A DNA stretch of 64,000 bases from Heterotrichella gracilis (lineage: Eukaryota; Sar; Xanthophyceae; Tribonematales; Xanthonemataceae), in the NCBI GenBank assembly GCA_032358255.1, contig JAULBX010012322.1, positions 1 to 64,000 on the forward strand, given 5' to 3'. Below are positions 47,240 through 59,000 of this stretch, one piece after another. The notes beneath the pieces are model-generated. The model was not told the DNA's origin. It did no database searches and saw only the letters and a program-made list of their open reading frames with translations. Each line of letters begins with the position of its first letter. The first letter of the stretch is position 1. Both the position numbers and the translations under genes were made by a program.

Positions 47240-49841
47240 ATGCCTGTTCGCGTTGCGCAGCTTGCACGTTGCGTCCTCACATGCCACGACAGAGGTGGCG
47301 TTGGAACAAAAAGACGTCCGTTACCAGCACCAAACAGCCTGGGAAGCAACCGGACACTGACAGCAATGGGTGCAAGACCCATCTCGTCTTCCATGGCAAC
47401 CAGCGGTGGCGCACATCCCACCCAGGTCGGCACGCATGCATAATGGCATCTTGACTTCATGTCGGGTGGTGCTTTTCATGCTCCCGTTCCCAGCCAACAT
47501 ATCCAACCTCTTGAAATGTGCTTCTTTTCAGGACCATTCTCAACCCTCAACTCTGCTGTTGGAAGGGTTTGCCACAACAGCCTTACGACACTATCTTGGT
47601 AGGGCCCCAACCCTTTGCACGTGCCTTCTCTCAATAACTGTTCCTCCCAACACCTGTCTAACTATCTCTGGAGCATTGCTGAATGGGTGCCATTGCTCCT
47701 GCTTGCTCCTTGCTTCAAACAGCGGTCCCTCCCAACAACGTTTTAGACAATGGTAGGCTGATTCAGGATCCCTGTCTCTGCAATAACCCTAAACACCCTT
47801 ACCCTGAACCACAGTTGCTGCCTCTTAACCCTGCAGCTCGCAACCCCACAACCAATGAGGTCATCCAGAAGCTGACCGCCACCAACCAGGGGCGCAACCT
47901 ACCCTCAGACCACTTTGCATTCCGCACCTTCGGCCTGCCAGGCTTTGGCATCGACTCCCTGGCACAGTTCTTCCTGGATAACGGCTATGAAAGGAGGGAG
48001 GCGCTGGAATTCCCTGCAAAGAAGCTGAGGGCCTATTGGTTTGCCCCACCCGGAGGCTATACCAATAACCTGCCCCGTATATTCATCTCCGAATTGAAGG
48101 TGAATACCCTTGCTAAGAGTTTTTTCTCACCAGGCTGCACCATGAAGGCCAGCTCAAGTCTGGTTGCGAGATGCCAACTTCATGTCTTGCCTGACTTCAT
48201 GTTTTGCCCATGCAGCAACATCACCAAGCCGCCAACAAAGGGTATAAACCCTTAGGGTACACTGTAGACATATCATGAACCCTTTTGCTATCTGCGCCTA
48301 GGCACCAGCAGACAAACCTAGCTGCTGCACAGAAACCAACCCTACCAGGTTGGTAGGGTTTCTGTTAGTATGTGCTCTCGCTGGTTACTAGGGTCTCTAC
48401 GCTTCAGCATGCCCTTGTGCTGTCCACCAGGTCGAGGAGGTTTCGCCTGAGGCTCAGCGCATCATCCGGCGGTACACCTCAGCAGCAGCCAGCACAGCCT
48501 ACGCCCCCCTCATGAGCCTCTTGGACACCCTCCCCTGGCCCACGCCCTCGTGGAAGGACTACTCTACCCTGGCAGGTTAGTTTGCATGCATTCCAGCAGT
48601 ACAGCCAGGTGGGCAGTCATCCTTTACCTTACCTTACGGTGTCTTTTTCTGTACAGAAAAACCATATATTTCTGCACGGAGTTGCCCCTGAAAGCTCCAC
48701 GACACCTTTGCAATTGCCCCCAATCATACTGCTTTTCTCCGCCCGATTCATTCACATTAGCTACTGCACAGGGAGCACCGCAGGGCACCTACCGTGTAAG
48801 GCAGTGGTTTTCCTTCCTGCTTCCCATGCAGGGGAAAGCGAGTACGCTGCCTGGGTGCTGGTCAACGGCTACGCGCTCAACCACAGCACAGTATCTGTGC
48901 ACAGATTGGCTGCAATGGATGACCTGGCGCAGCTGAATGGCCAGCTGGAGGGGTGGGGGTTCCGTCTTAATCAGGAAGGGGGGGTTGTCAAGGTAGGCGC
49001 GCTTAAACCTAATAAGCAGCTGCCCTACCTAGGGTTCCGGCTGAATCAGGAAGGGGGGGTGCACCATGCTGCATTGGTGATGGTGGGGGTCACTTGATGA
49101 CGCATCAGTTGCAGCCATATGCTGACACGCAGGCGCATTCGTTGCGATAGCACCCACATTATCATGATTCGCAACCGAGTGCATTGGAACATCTGAAGAT
49201 CAAGTTGACGCCCTCGTGAGCGTGATCCATGATGAGCATCTGATCGTAGCATGTGGATGCGCACATGATCATGACTGCAGCAATGCCTCACCCAGACGGA
49301 GCTGAATTTCCAATCCCGGCCAACCCCACAGGTGTCCCCCGATGGTGGTCTGCTCCAGAGCTCCACAGTGGCAGACACAAGGAGATTTGATTTTGCCGAT
49401 GGGGATTCGCACGAGGTCCCCGCATCATACATTGAATTCGCTCAGCGCCTGGTGCTGCCTGAGTACAGCCACCTCAAGGTAGGGTCTTGTGAAGGCTCCT
49501 AGGGTATAGGGTTTGTGGGAGGGTTTCTTGATGGTGGTCATCTCGGTTCCTAGGGCGCAGGGTTTTTGGTAGGTTCATCTCGGCATCGGAGATACCTCAA
49601 GATAGGGTGGAAATAGTGGTCAGCTTAGAAGGGCAAAGGCAGCACTTTTTGATATATTGTAACAATTCCAGCTCAATACAAATTTTACTTTGGTGACAGT
49701 TTTGTACCACGTGTCCAGAGCGCTGATGCTGCTTGTGCACCGCAGGGTGAGGAGGTGGAGGAGTGGCACAGGCGGGACGGGTTTGAGGTTGGGAACGCAG
49801 ACAAGATCTTTGACAGCACGCGCTTGGCGATGCAAGAGTGA
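47240..49841 (+). CDS. DUF1338 / HglS-type 2-oxoadipate dioxygenase-decarboxylase, organelle precursor
   Basis: Exons 47240-47425, 47532-47598, 47837-48099, 48431-48575, 48832-48992, 49332-49478, 49746-49841; 354 aa, all in phase. The family is Fe(II)-dependent; characterised members (bacterial HglS, plant FLO7-type) convert 2-oxoadipate to D-2-hydroxyglutarate in lysine catabolism. Candidate metal ligands: His110 in SDHFAFRTFG, His238 in LNHSTVSVH, Glu309 in SYIEFAQR. Other family marks: GIDSLAQFFLDNGY, FPAKKLRAYWF, PRIFISEL. The first exon is basic, rich in Ser/Thr/Arg, and reads as a mitochondrial or plastid presequence. Exon 2 (22 codons, ending RHYL joined to ARNPTTNEVI) was found by phase and fits the family N-terminus. 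The first donor (CAG|GTCGGC) is weak. Confidence 0.88.
48579..48622 (-). mobile_element. LINE-like 3' end fragment, copy D (short)
   Basis: GCATGCATTCCAGCAG.ACAGCCAG and GCAGTCAT resemble the terminal ~45 bases of copy B (53474-53520). Lies directly after a DUF1338-gene donor. Too short for certainty. Confidence 0.4.
49028..49064 (+). repeat. Echo of DUF1338-gene exon 5 donor edge
   Basis: Repeats GGGTTCCG[TG]CT[TG]AATCAGGAAGGGGGGGT from 48956-48986 about 75 bases into the intron. Confidence 0.9.
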
Positions 49842-50517
49842 AGCACTTTCTGTGCCACACTGTGGGAGCCAAGGGGGTTGCACTACCACCGCCGTTCCTG
49901 GGGGCACTTAATGGCAACCGCTTTGTGAGCTGTCAATTGTTGTTGGTTCAATATTTGCGGCAAGTTGGTGTCATATCTGCCAATCTTGGCCGCCATCGGA
50001 TGGGTGCGGCAGCAGCTCTAAAGCCTTTAGTTAAGGCCGCCTTTGCGAGCTGCCTCAGCTGGACCCTAGGGTTCCTGTCAGGAGGGGACTCATACCGTAT
50101 TCAAAACCCTAAAAACCCTCTTGCCACTTTGACGCCACGTGGATGTTTTTTCGTGTTGAAATCTAGCTAGTTGAAAGCGTTCACTCGTTTCTTGGTTAAC
50201 GCTGTGGCATACATATGTTCACCCGTCTTGGTTCTAGCCTTTAAAAGAGGAGGTGAACAGTAGTCGTGGATAGAGCGTGTAAGACCTGTGTACCGCCGGC
50301 TTTGGCTCACTTCAAAATGTAGGCTGCTGATCCTGTCGCAAAGCTGCCGGCAGCTGTACTGCAAACTGAATGCCTGTAAAATCTTCTATCAAGTTGGGAA
50401 CATAGCACCACAAATCCAATCCACGACTATTGGTCTGTGACGACAATGTGGTTGTGCATGGGATTTCGACTTGGTCGTAAGGGGTTTCCTTTGAAAGGGT
50501 CTTTCGCGTGAGACGCT
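49842..50517. other. Intergenic region between DUF1338 and SGNH genes
   Basis: No supported gene; an AACCCTAAAAACCCT fragment at 50104-50119. Should contain the SGNH-gene promoter. Confidence 0.45.
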
Positions 50518-53500
50518 ATGGCTACGGTATTTATGAGGTGGCAGCTACTTTGGGTTGTCCTGGTGTGCAGCCTAGGTGCAGGTAAGTCACGCTATGCCAG
50601 TAGGCCAGGCATGCCACCTGTCAATGCATGCATGTCAAACCCCTGCACGTGGCTGTTTCCCTCAATCGATACCTAGCTTATTGCAAGCATCCACGTAGTA
50701 TTGCTCCGCCACTCCTTCTGGCTGGGGGATCGGTGGTGGGTGATGAGCTAGGGCTTGCCTGTGCCTTGCAGGTTGCTGGGAGTCCAGTGGGGAGTTGACT
50801 ACAGCGCAGGGGCAGGGGCCAGCTAGGGTGCTGCTGGCAGCTGTGACCAAGAATGTGGCACCCAGTCACAGGTGCGTGCCCTCCGGTGCATTGCCCACAT
50901 TGGTGGAAACCGTGCAGCATGTTGACCTAGATGGGTGCCATTTCCACGCCAGTCCTGAAACCATGTGTCCCTCGCCACAATCCAGGATGTAGTTCGGTAT
51001 TAGTAAGGGGAGTGAGGTGCACAGCTGTTGTTTGCTGTCCCACAGGACCACTGGCAGCCGGGGGAAGCCACCTCCTCCCCGCAGGCGCCCACCACCTAGG
51101 AAAACGCCACCTACAAGGCACCCACCTAGGAGAAAGCCGCCGCCCAAAAGGCTACCGCCCAAGCGGCCACCTCCCAAAGGTGTGCGCAAGACGTCAAGTG
51201 TGCGGCGGCCTCCGTCACCACCACCCAAGCCACCACCTAGGCCAAAACCTAGGTCACCGCCTCCCAAACCAACACCCAAACCACCACACAGACCACGGCC
51301 GCCTAGAACCCCCACCCCTAGGCCTAGACCCCCACCACCCAAGCCACCTTCCCCCAGTCCACCGCCACCCAGGCCCTCAAAACCTCCACCGCCAAAGCCT
51401 TCGCCCCGGCCACCACCGCCCCGACCACCACCACCCCGGCCCCCGCCCCGGCCACCTCCACCCCCCACGCCCCCACGGCCACCACCACCCAGGCCACCAC
51501 CCACCCCACCACCACCCTCACCACCATCCCAGGAGGTGCTGGGGCTGGTGCAGAGCTTCCTGCCGACGCTGGTTGCACTGAGTGACACGTGGGGCGTGCG
51601 GAGGAAAACATTCACCACCGCAGCAACCAACGCCACACTCGCGGGGTATCTGCGCAGAGGCGAGGTGCGACCATGCTTACACTTGGTGCCCCCTTCCAAA
51701 ATCTCGGTTACATCACAATGGTTGGTAGTATTGGTCCAGGCTAGGTCGCGACAACACAGTGCCTGGTTGCATGGCCCTTCCCAGGTTGCACTTCAAAGGT
51801 GTCCCACAGTTGCGTGGCGTGTGTCATGCTGATAATGACGAGTGCATTAGCTGGCGCGCTACATATGAGGTGCCAGGCAGGCGTTGCCACTGCGCATGGT
51901 TCCTGTGGGGCGTTGGCCAAGCCCTAAGCTAGGTTTGTTCTCTGACTGCAGGTCATGGATCTTGCATTCTTCGGAGACTCGCTCACCGCCCGCATGGCCT
52001 ATGTGCAGCTGTACAACCCCGTCACCCACCAGCAGGTCAGGCAGGGCTTCAACGCGGGAATGAACGAGCTGTACAACCGCTGCATCAAGCAGTTTGTGCC
52101 CAGGTGTGGTGTGGGGTGGGGTGGTGGGGGACAGCTGGTTTCATCAGTGCTGGGGGACATGACATGCTAGCAGGGGCCATGCCCAGGGAATCCATGTGGA
52201 GTGACACACGCGTATCAAATGACAACTCTAACATTGGATTGCACAGACTTTATGAGAATAAGATGACGATACCGACATTGGATTAGGCTGCACTGCATAT
52301 GTGCCGTTGTTCAAAGCCAGAAATGCCAATCTTGCTGACAGGCCCTTTGGTGCTCTGACTGTTGACAATGCTTCATCAAGTGCCCATTGAAATCTCATGA
52401 AGTGGGTCTTAAGGGTCTGCTTGCATGTGTCTTGCCCGTTAATATCATCTTGAGTTGTTTTTGAACAATTGCATGTGCAGGACTGAGATCTTTTCGATTT
52501 CCAAGGACGAGTCCGTGTACCAAATGTGGCAGTTTGCAAATTCCAACTTTTCCCAAGCTACCGGTCCCAAGACGGCAGTGCTACTTGTGGGGACCAATGA
52601 TCTGGGAGCCTATGTGGCAAGATACTATTCGAAAGGGGTGCGTGCAACCTGCCTATTGCTGCTGTGATGCTTGCCTTGCGGTCAACCCTGCTGAGGGCCT
52701 ACATCCTTGTTCTCTGGAGTAGATGACGTGTGCAGTTTCCAGCAACAAGCTGGCTGCTTGAAACCGCCATGCACCCAGAGCTGCTGTATTTGACTCAGTC
52801 CATCTACAACTTCACCAGCTGTTTAGTTCGTTGCGATGCACGCGTATGGCAGCATTGCATGTAACTGACTCAGCCACTAAAGTACCAAACGGCGTTCCTC
52901 CCTTCACATGTACAGGGCCAGTGGGACGTCCCATTTTATGATTTGGGTCTAGGGTTTAGGGTGTGCATGTGACCAACTAACTTCACATATACAGGGCCAG
53001 TGGGACGTCCCTGCCGAGTCAACCCGCGTGGCGTGGCGGGTGGCGCAGCTTGCAAAGTCGGTAAACGCACGTACGGGTGCCAAGGTCATTGTACTGGGCC
53101 TGCTGCCACGTGGCAGGGCCGAAAATGGGTACGCAGTGGCCAACAGCCCATACACGCCACTGATTAATGGGGTGAACCTGCGGTTGGCGCTGGGTGCGAT
53201 GGTGGCCAACTACACTTTTGTGGACTGCGGCGCAGGGTTACTGGCTGTCCAGGTACGGCCGCATCATGGTCCTAATCCTCATTGTTATGGCAGCATACCC
53301 AAGTTGATCCTCATGACGCAGCCGCAGATGATCCTTATTGTGCAGGGCATTCTAAGGATCATCCTGGTTGGGCACATGCGCCGGCCTTCCCTGTGACTTG
53401 GGCTGCCAGTGGTCTTGGCGTGGTGTCGCCCCCTCTCCAGCTGTGCAACAAGTTAGTTAGTTCGTTAGTTAGTCACATGCATTCCAGCAAAATAGCCAGA

Positions 53501-54537
53501 TTAGCAGTCAGTCTTGCACATGCGGCGCCACGCAGCTCTTTCCTGGCACTGTTTGAACCATCTATTGATCCCACGCGACTTGAGGTCCTGCTGGAGTAGG
53601 TCAGCCCACGTGGCCCTAGGCTTACCTACCCCCTTTGCCCCCTCCCCAGCTGTGCAGCAAGACCTGATGACAACTCCATTGCGCACCTTATTGCTTTTGC
53701 CTTGCTGCATGCTGTAGAACCCCTGGCCATTAAAAGGAAATAAAACATTTATGCCGTGATCATTACCCTCACATGCTGCTTACATCATCACCAATCAGAC
53801 CACCAGCATTTCAGCAACATCAGTACATCTGTATTGACACCACACCAATGGTGTTGCATGTGCAGAACGGATCGCTGTCCTTCATTGAGGACTACTACGA
53901 GGACGCGCTGCTGCACCTGACTGTGAGGGGAGGCCAGGTGCTACTCAAGTGCCTGACGACAGTGCTGCAAAAGACGCTCCCCCAGCTGCCCATCTGTGGC
54001 AAATCCTTCCCACTCCCAGCCACCAACCCACCACCATTCCCACCACCGCCACCCAGGCCTCCGTCGCCTTCACCCCACCCACTAAGCCCACCACCACGCC
54101 CACCACCACGCCCACCACGCCTACCTCCGCCAAGGCCACCCCCCGCACCCTCACCACGCCCACCACCATGCCCACCTCCGCCAAAACCACCCCCCGCACC
54201 CTCACCACGCCCACCACCACGCCCACCTCCGCCAAAACCACCCCCCGCACCTTCACCACGCCCACCACCACGCCCACCTCCGCCAAAACCATCTCCCGCA
54301 CCTTCACCACGCCCACCACCACGCCCACTTCCACCAAGCCCACCCCCCGCACCCTCACCACGCCCACCACCAAGACCACCACTACCACCACCACGCCCAC
54401 CACCACCAAAACCACTACAACCACCACCACCACCACCAAGCCCACCTCGCAGGCCACCTACCCCGCATCCGCCACGCAAGCCACCTTCCCCACACCCGCC
54501 ACCACCGGTCCCACCGCCATCACCAGGGCCTTCCTAA
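50518..54537 (+). CDS. Secreted HRGP-SGNH hydrolase-HRGP chimeric wall protein
   Basis: Exons 50518-50581, 50772-50871, 51046-51664, 51952-52103, 52481-52637, 52995-53252, 53866-54537; 673 aa, in phase. Exon 1 is a signal peptide (MATVFMRWQLLWVVLVCSL). A first proline-rich block of about 150 residues (PPPRPPPP/KPPP runs with Arg and Lys) resembles algal hydroxyproline-rich rods. An SGNH/GDSL hydrolase domain follows: FFGDSLT (Ser271), VGTND (Asn351), and DALLHLT with Asp463 and His467, one residue longer than the usual D-x-x-H. The last exon carries a second proline-rich block of 51-nt tandem units (about 17 residues, SPRPPPRPPPPKPPPAP) to the stop. The family acts on esters such as acyl or acetyl groups; a wall polysaccharide deacetylase or esterase role is inference. 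A TGTAA signal lies at 54656. Confidence 0.85.
52901..52934 (+). repeat. Echo of SGNH-gene exon 6 acceptor edge
   Basis: CTTCACATGTACAGGGCCAG and TGGGACGTCCC repeat the edge at 52980-53011; a TCTAGGGTTTAGGG tract lies between the two copies. Confidence 0.92.
53449..53710 (-). mobile_element. LINE-like retrotransposon 3' end with reverse-transcriptase C-terminus, copy B
   Basis: On the minus strand a 69-codon frame contains GKPRATWADLLQQDLKSRGI, then RWFKQCQERAAWRR. The pattern [RK]PR-x-x-W-x-x-x-[VL]-x-x-D-L...GI...W...D/ER-x-x-WR is typical of the end of LINE polyproteins. After the stop come about 50 bases identical to copy A and a (CTAA)n-type tail (TTAG on plus, 53449-53472). 5'-truncated, in the last intron of the SGNH gene. 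Confidence 0.7.
54040..54430 (+). repeat. Coding minisatellite, 51-nt units
   Basis: About six tandem units with cores CACGCCCACCTCCGCCAAAA and CACCCCCCGCACC. Read in the gene frame they give Pro-Arg-Lys-Ala rods; one frame over they give an uninterrupted Thr-rich sequence. Confidence 0.9.
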
Positions 54538-54655
54538 GCTCGGTGTGTCAGCACAAGGGGCACCGGGAGCAGCTCAAGTGGGTGAACCAGCTGCAGGTGT
54601 ACATGATTAGGCAATGATGGAGGACAGCATTATCAGCTTGTTAATAATGATGCAA

Positions 54656-54660
54656 TGTAA
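54656..54660 (+). terminator. Polyadenylation signal TGTAA
   Basis: TGTAA, the usual green-algal poly(A) signal, 119 bases after the SGNH-gene stop codon. Confidence 0.55.
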
Positions 54661-54889
54661 TTAGCTTAGTGTGGCAGAGCCTCTGGGTGTGTACTCTGTT
54701 TTCCTTTTTAGTTTTTTGGAAACTGCTGCAGTACCTCATTTTTGTTGTGTTCTGACTTGAAATCCACCCATGAACTTTCAGGAACCAATCATCTTTAGTG
54801 GCTACGTTACAATTACAAAACGCACACGGGTGCATTTTGGGCAGGGGCACATAGTCAGCCAGTGTTTGTAGAGAATGTAGAGAATGTCA

Positions 54890-55075
54890 TTAGTTAGTTA
54901 GTTAATTAGTTAGTTACATGCATTTCAGCAATGCAGCCAGATTAGCAGCAGTCTTGCACTTGCACACGCCAAGCAAGCTCTTTTCTAGCACTGTTTAAAT
55001 GGGTAATTACCTATTGATTCTACCGCAGCAGGACTTCAATTCAGCAGCTGATAAGATTAGCATATGTGAGGAGTA
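54890..55075 (-). mobile_element. LINE-like 3' end with (CTAA)n tail, copy C
   Basis: Plus-strand TTAG repeats at 54890-54912, then CATGCATTTCAGCAATGCAGC, CAGATTAGCAG, GTCTTGCAC and CTCTTT-TAGCACTGTTT in the same order as copy B, with more substitutions and small indels. An older copy of the same family. Confidence 0.65.
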
Positions 55076-56040
55076 ATGGAATGGGTGGGTACGCACTGTG
55101 GGTACGCACGGTGACCGCATCGGCGCTAGAACACGATATTATTGCTTAACTGGCTGTTAGATGTGTTTGGGGTGACCGTCATGGGAGGCGGTATTGTCAT
55201 AATCTTTATGCAATTGAGTAGAGTACAACTACCCTACGCTAAATAATTTACTAGGTAATTGGCCAGGGTGATGAAGTTGTCAGTGCTGTTATGACCCGGC
55301 GGGCGCAAAATTGGGGATTTACATTTGTAACACGACTGGGTAGTGCGCGGCAATAACCTCCTGGAGGACCAAAAATAATTAAGGCTTCCAGGAAATCAGT
55401 TGTTTGCTTCTTGAGTGAACGGCACCACATTTGCCGTTCAGTTTAGATTATTCATTATTTTTGGAGCAAACCCTAGCATAGGGTTTCAGAAGGTCCCGGG
55501 ACACATTGCGCAGGATACAAGTCAAGTGGAAACAACTGGCTGGCTGGCTTCCTTGCACGCATACAAGAGGGCGACCTGCGTTGCAAAGCGTTGCCTTGCC
55601 CGAGCATGAGTTCGAATGGCCCTGTTCCCCAAGAACGGTCCCGGGCCATTTGGACATGCACTTCACATTTTTGAGCGTTTGGACGCCCGCTGTAACGGTG
55701 ACAGGAGTCATTTGTGGTTCGTGTTTGTGGTTTTGTATATTTAGGAACCCACTTCTACGTAAACCTCTACGAAGCATGATCCTCTAGGTATGGTGGTTAA
55801 TGATTTGCATATGCATGCATACGCCGTACATTGAATCTTTTGGGCGGTGTGTGCCCACTGCGCGTTAAAGAAAACAAGGGAGCGTGCTTTATTGCCATAT
55901 TTGTCACGCGATACCAGAACTGCTTTGCACTGGAATGGGCTGAAGTCACATCGTGTTGCATAGTATTGAAATCAGCTTGGAACCGTTTTCACACGCAGCT
56001 TGTGCGGTTTTGTTGCAGGTTGAGGTTTCAGCCCCCACCA

Positions 56041-59000
56041 ATGGGTCGCAAGTACACGCAGTTTGAGGGGCTGGGGAAAGGGAAAGTAATGTTCAGCTGG
56101 AATGGTTTAGGCACTGTGCTGGCAGCAGCAGGAACTAAGGTTGGTCTTGAGCAACTGAACCACCTCTGAGTAGTGTCTGCTTTTCAGTGTTGCCATTGGC
56201 TGATACCCCCGTTGTTTCCTGCAGCCAAGCGTTGCACTGCTCGACCGACAGGGTGGGCTGAGGAGTGAGATAGCCCTGCATGTCGTAGATAAAGCTGGCG
56301 ACGGGAACCCTAGCGTACTGCAACTTGCTGTAAGTGTGTGGCGGCTTGCATTTTGCTTGTCATGAGCGTTGCTGCCCATTCCCTGTCATCATTAAGGACA
56401 CGCAACACTTGCAGTGGGACTCTGCTAGCCAGCACCTTGCCATCCTCCCGGCAGCACAGAGTCATGTGCTGGTATGGACAGAAGACAGCGATGACCTGGC
56501 ACAAATCGACGCGGGCTTGAAGGTAATGCTCTTTCCTGCAGCTTCAACCACACCCATGCTAATGCGCATGGACCATGTAGGCTTTAGGGTTTTAGGGTGT
56601 AGGGTTTACATGCGGACCGACGGATTCTAACGTTTGCAGGTGCAAGACATTACCTGTATCAGATGGGCAACAGCTTCACCCTTACTAGCAATATGCACAA
56701 ACAAAGGCAATGTCCTTTTATATGACCACGACCTGAAAAGAAAGGTCCCGTTGCTTGGAAAGCACTCCAAGGCCATCATGAGCTGTGTGTGGACAACATC
56801 CAACACCCTGATCACCATCGGTCAAGATAAACAGGTGAGTGATTTGACTTACCGCTCCCTCCTGGCATACTTACACACCGCTTCATGGTGCTCTGCATTG
56901 CCATGCTTGGTGCGTAACGAGCCAAGGACATCGATCGTGATTTGTGGTTCATCGGTGTTCTGTGCTTGCTGAGTTACCGTAGCCACTGTGTGTGAATGTC
57001 TAGATGTACTGAGACTGAGGGCTGATTACTGATTCCTGGGTTGGTCATTGCAGGTGGTTTTCACCAGCACCAGCGATGAGGGGGAAACCCTGAAGGCCAT
57101 CCCGTTCACCATAGAACCCACAGACCTCCAGATATACCCAGTGATGGATCCCAGCGGCAAATCTGTGGTTGAATTTGAATGCTTCTCCTTGAATGTAGAT
57201 GGGCATGCTGTTTATTTGGCAGCTGCAGATCACCAATCGACAGGTAGCCCTTCAGAGCTGGCCTTTCTAGTAAGTGACATTCCTTGGCTTCTGTTGTTGG
57301 GTCAATGCGGGTATGTTTGACACATGTACTGATATCTGCGCTGGCGCTTGGGCTTGAAAATTTGGGTGATGGTTGCAGGCACAGTATGGACAGTTGACAA
57401 ATTACACGTGGTTTGGGGATGGCTGCATCATGACAGCTTTCTCGTCTGGTAAGCATAGACACTCTATAAGATATCTGCCTGAATTAGACAACGAATCATG
57501 CTATGCGCATTAAGCTGTACCCAGGCTGTAAGCAGCAACATATCAAATCTTGGTCATTAATTGTCGGCTCTGCTGTTGCAGGGCAGGTTGTGGTGGCATC
57601 TGCGCATCGACACGAGTCAGGCAAAGAGCTACACTCTGCCAGGTACAGTTGACCCCTGTACAAGCAAAAGACAGGGGTTATGCTAGCACCTTGCACCACT
57701 GGGTGTATCACACCAGGAAGTGTGATCCGATGGAAGCAGGCTGTATAGAAGAGGAGGGCAGCGCCCGTTTCTTGATTAACACCACTTCTTGGCCCCTGTT
57801 CTATGCCAGGCTGCTAGGTGCCCATATCTTGGACGTTGGGTACCCCTGCATAGGCACAGCATGTGCAAGATCTTCTGATCTGAGGATGACCATGGCTTCA
57901 TGCAGGTACCTGGATGGCACATGCGTCGACATGGCGTACAGCCCCGCTGCTGGCAAGGTGGCGCTGGCAACGCCAACCAGTGTGCAGATTTTGGACGTGA
58001 GCTGCAGGTTTCATGAGCTGCGAGCGGATGCTCTGGATTTTTGGACAGCCAAGCCTGTTTGCCAGTGCGGCTGGTCTGCAGATGGCAGAATTCTCACAGT
58101 TGCAACTGAAGTATGTACCAAGTACCCAATTCACATGGCTGCATTTACTTCCCTGCACCCACATCACTGCAATTCCATTCAGCGAAATAAACCAGCAGTA
58201 CACCCTGAATCAATGCGCTGTGTCTGCCACAGGACGGTTCAATACATTTCTATTTGGATTCATTGCCATTGCTTTCAACAACTTGTGGGCTGACATTTGC
58301 CCATTTATCAGCGTTGGCGGAAGTTTCAGTGGTTGGCACATCAAATCCCCAGATGAAGCAACTGCAAATACCTGTTGGTTTCGAGCCAGCATTTCTAGCT
58401 ATCGGTCCACAGCACGTGGCAGTTGGGCTAAAGAACAGGGTAGGTGATTACTGGTGAACGTGGAGTGATGGTGTGGGCAGTGCCAAGTGGCGGCATAACA
58501 CTGAGGACGCATTTCTTAAACGCCTTTTGTGGCTGCAGGTTTTATACTTTGAGTACCATGTAGATACTGGCAAAGGACAGAGAGTGATGGACAGAACGTA
58601 TGCTAACCTCTACACCTCCATTGCCCTGTCATCATCCCGCTCAACCATCCTCTCAGAAGGTAATGCTCCCTGCAGTGCTGCATCAACAGGACTCGGATGA
58701 ATGCAAAGTCCCATTGTTATCAATAAACCTTCCCCTTTGCACCCGGCTAATGCAGCAACTGTGAACTGACGCTGCAGGACGAGTGATTGTTCACTGTATT
58801 CCTAGTACTGAGGGGACGGAAAGCTATGAAGACCTCCAGCTAACCACAGCCAATGATCCAACTGACATAAGTTGTATAGCAGTCACAGAAGATTTTGTCG
58901 TCTGTGGCACGTTGTCAGGAGTAATTCTTTATTTCACGCTGAGTGATGGAACCCCAATCTTGCGTCATCAACATGGCCATGGGTCCATTAAGAGTGTCTT

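Larger units (their letters stand above)
54538..56040. other. Intergenic region between SGNH and IFT144 genes
   Basis: Contains LINE copy C at 54890-55075. Open frames near 55448-55787 are not supported as genes. The IFT144 promoter should lie just upstream of 56041. Confidence 0.5.

Noticed and set aside
50866-51699. Long minus-strand Gly-rich open frame
   Set aside because: Exact antisense of the Pro-rich rod exon of the SGNH gene; CCN repeats give GGN on the other strand.
53895-54479. Minus-strand Gly/Val-rich open frames
   Set aside because: Antisense of the second Pro-rich block; composition is explained by the minisatellite.
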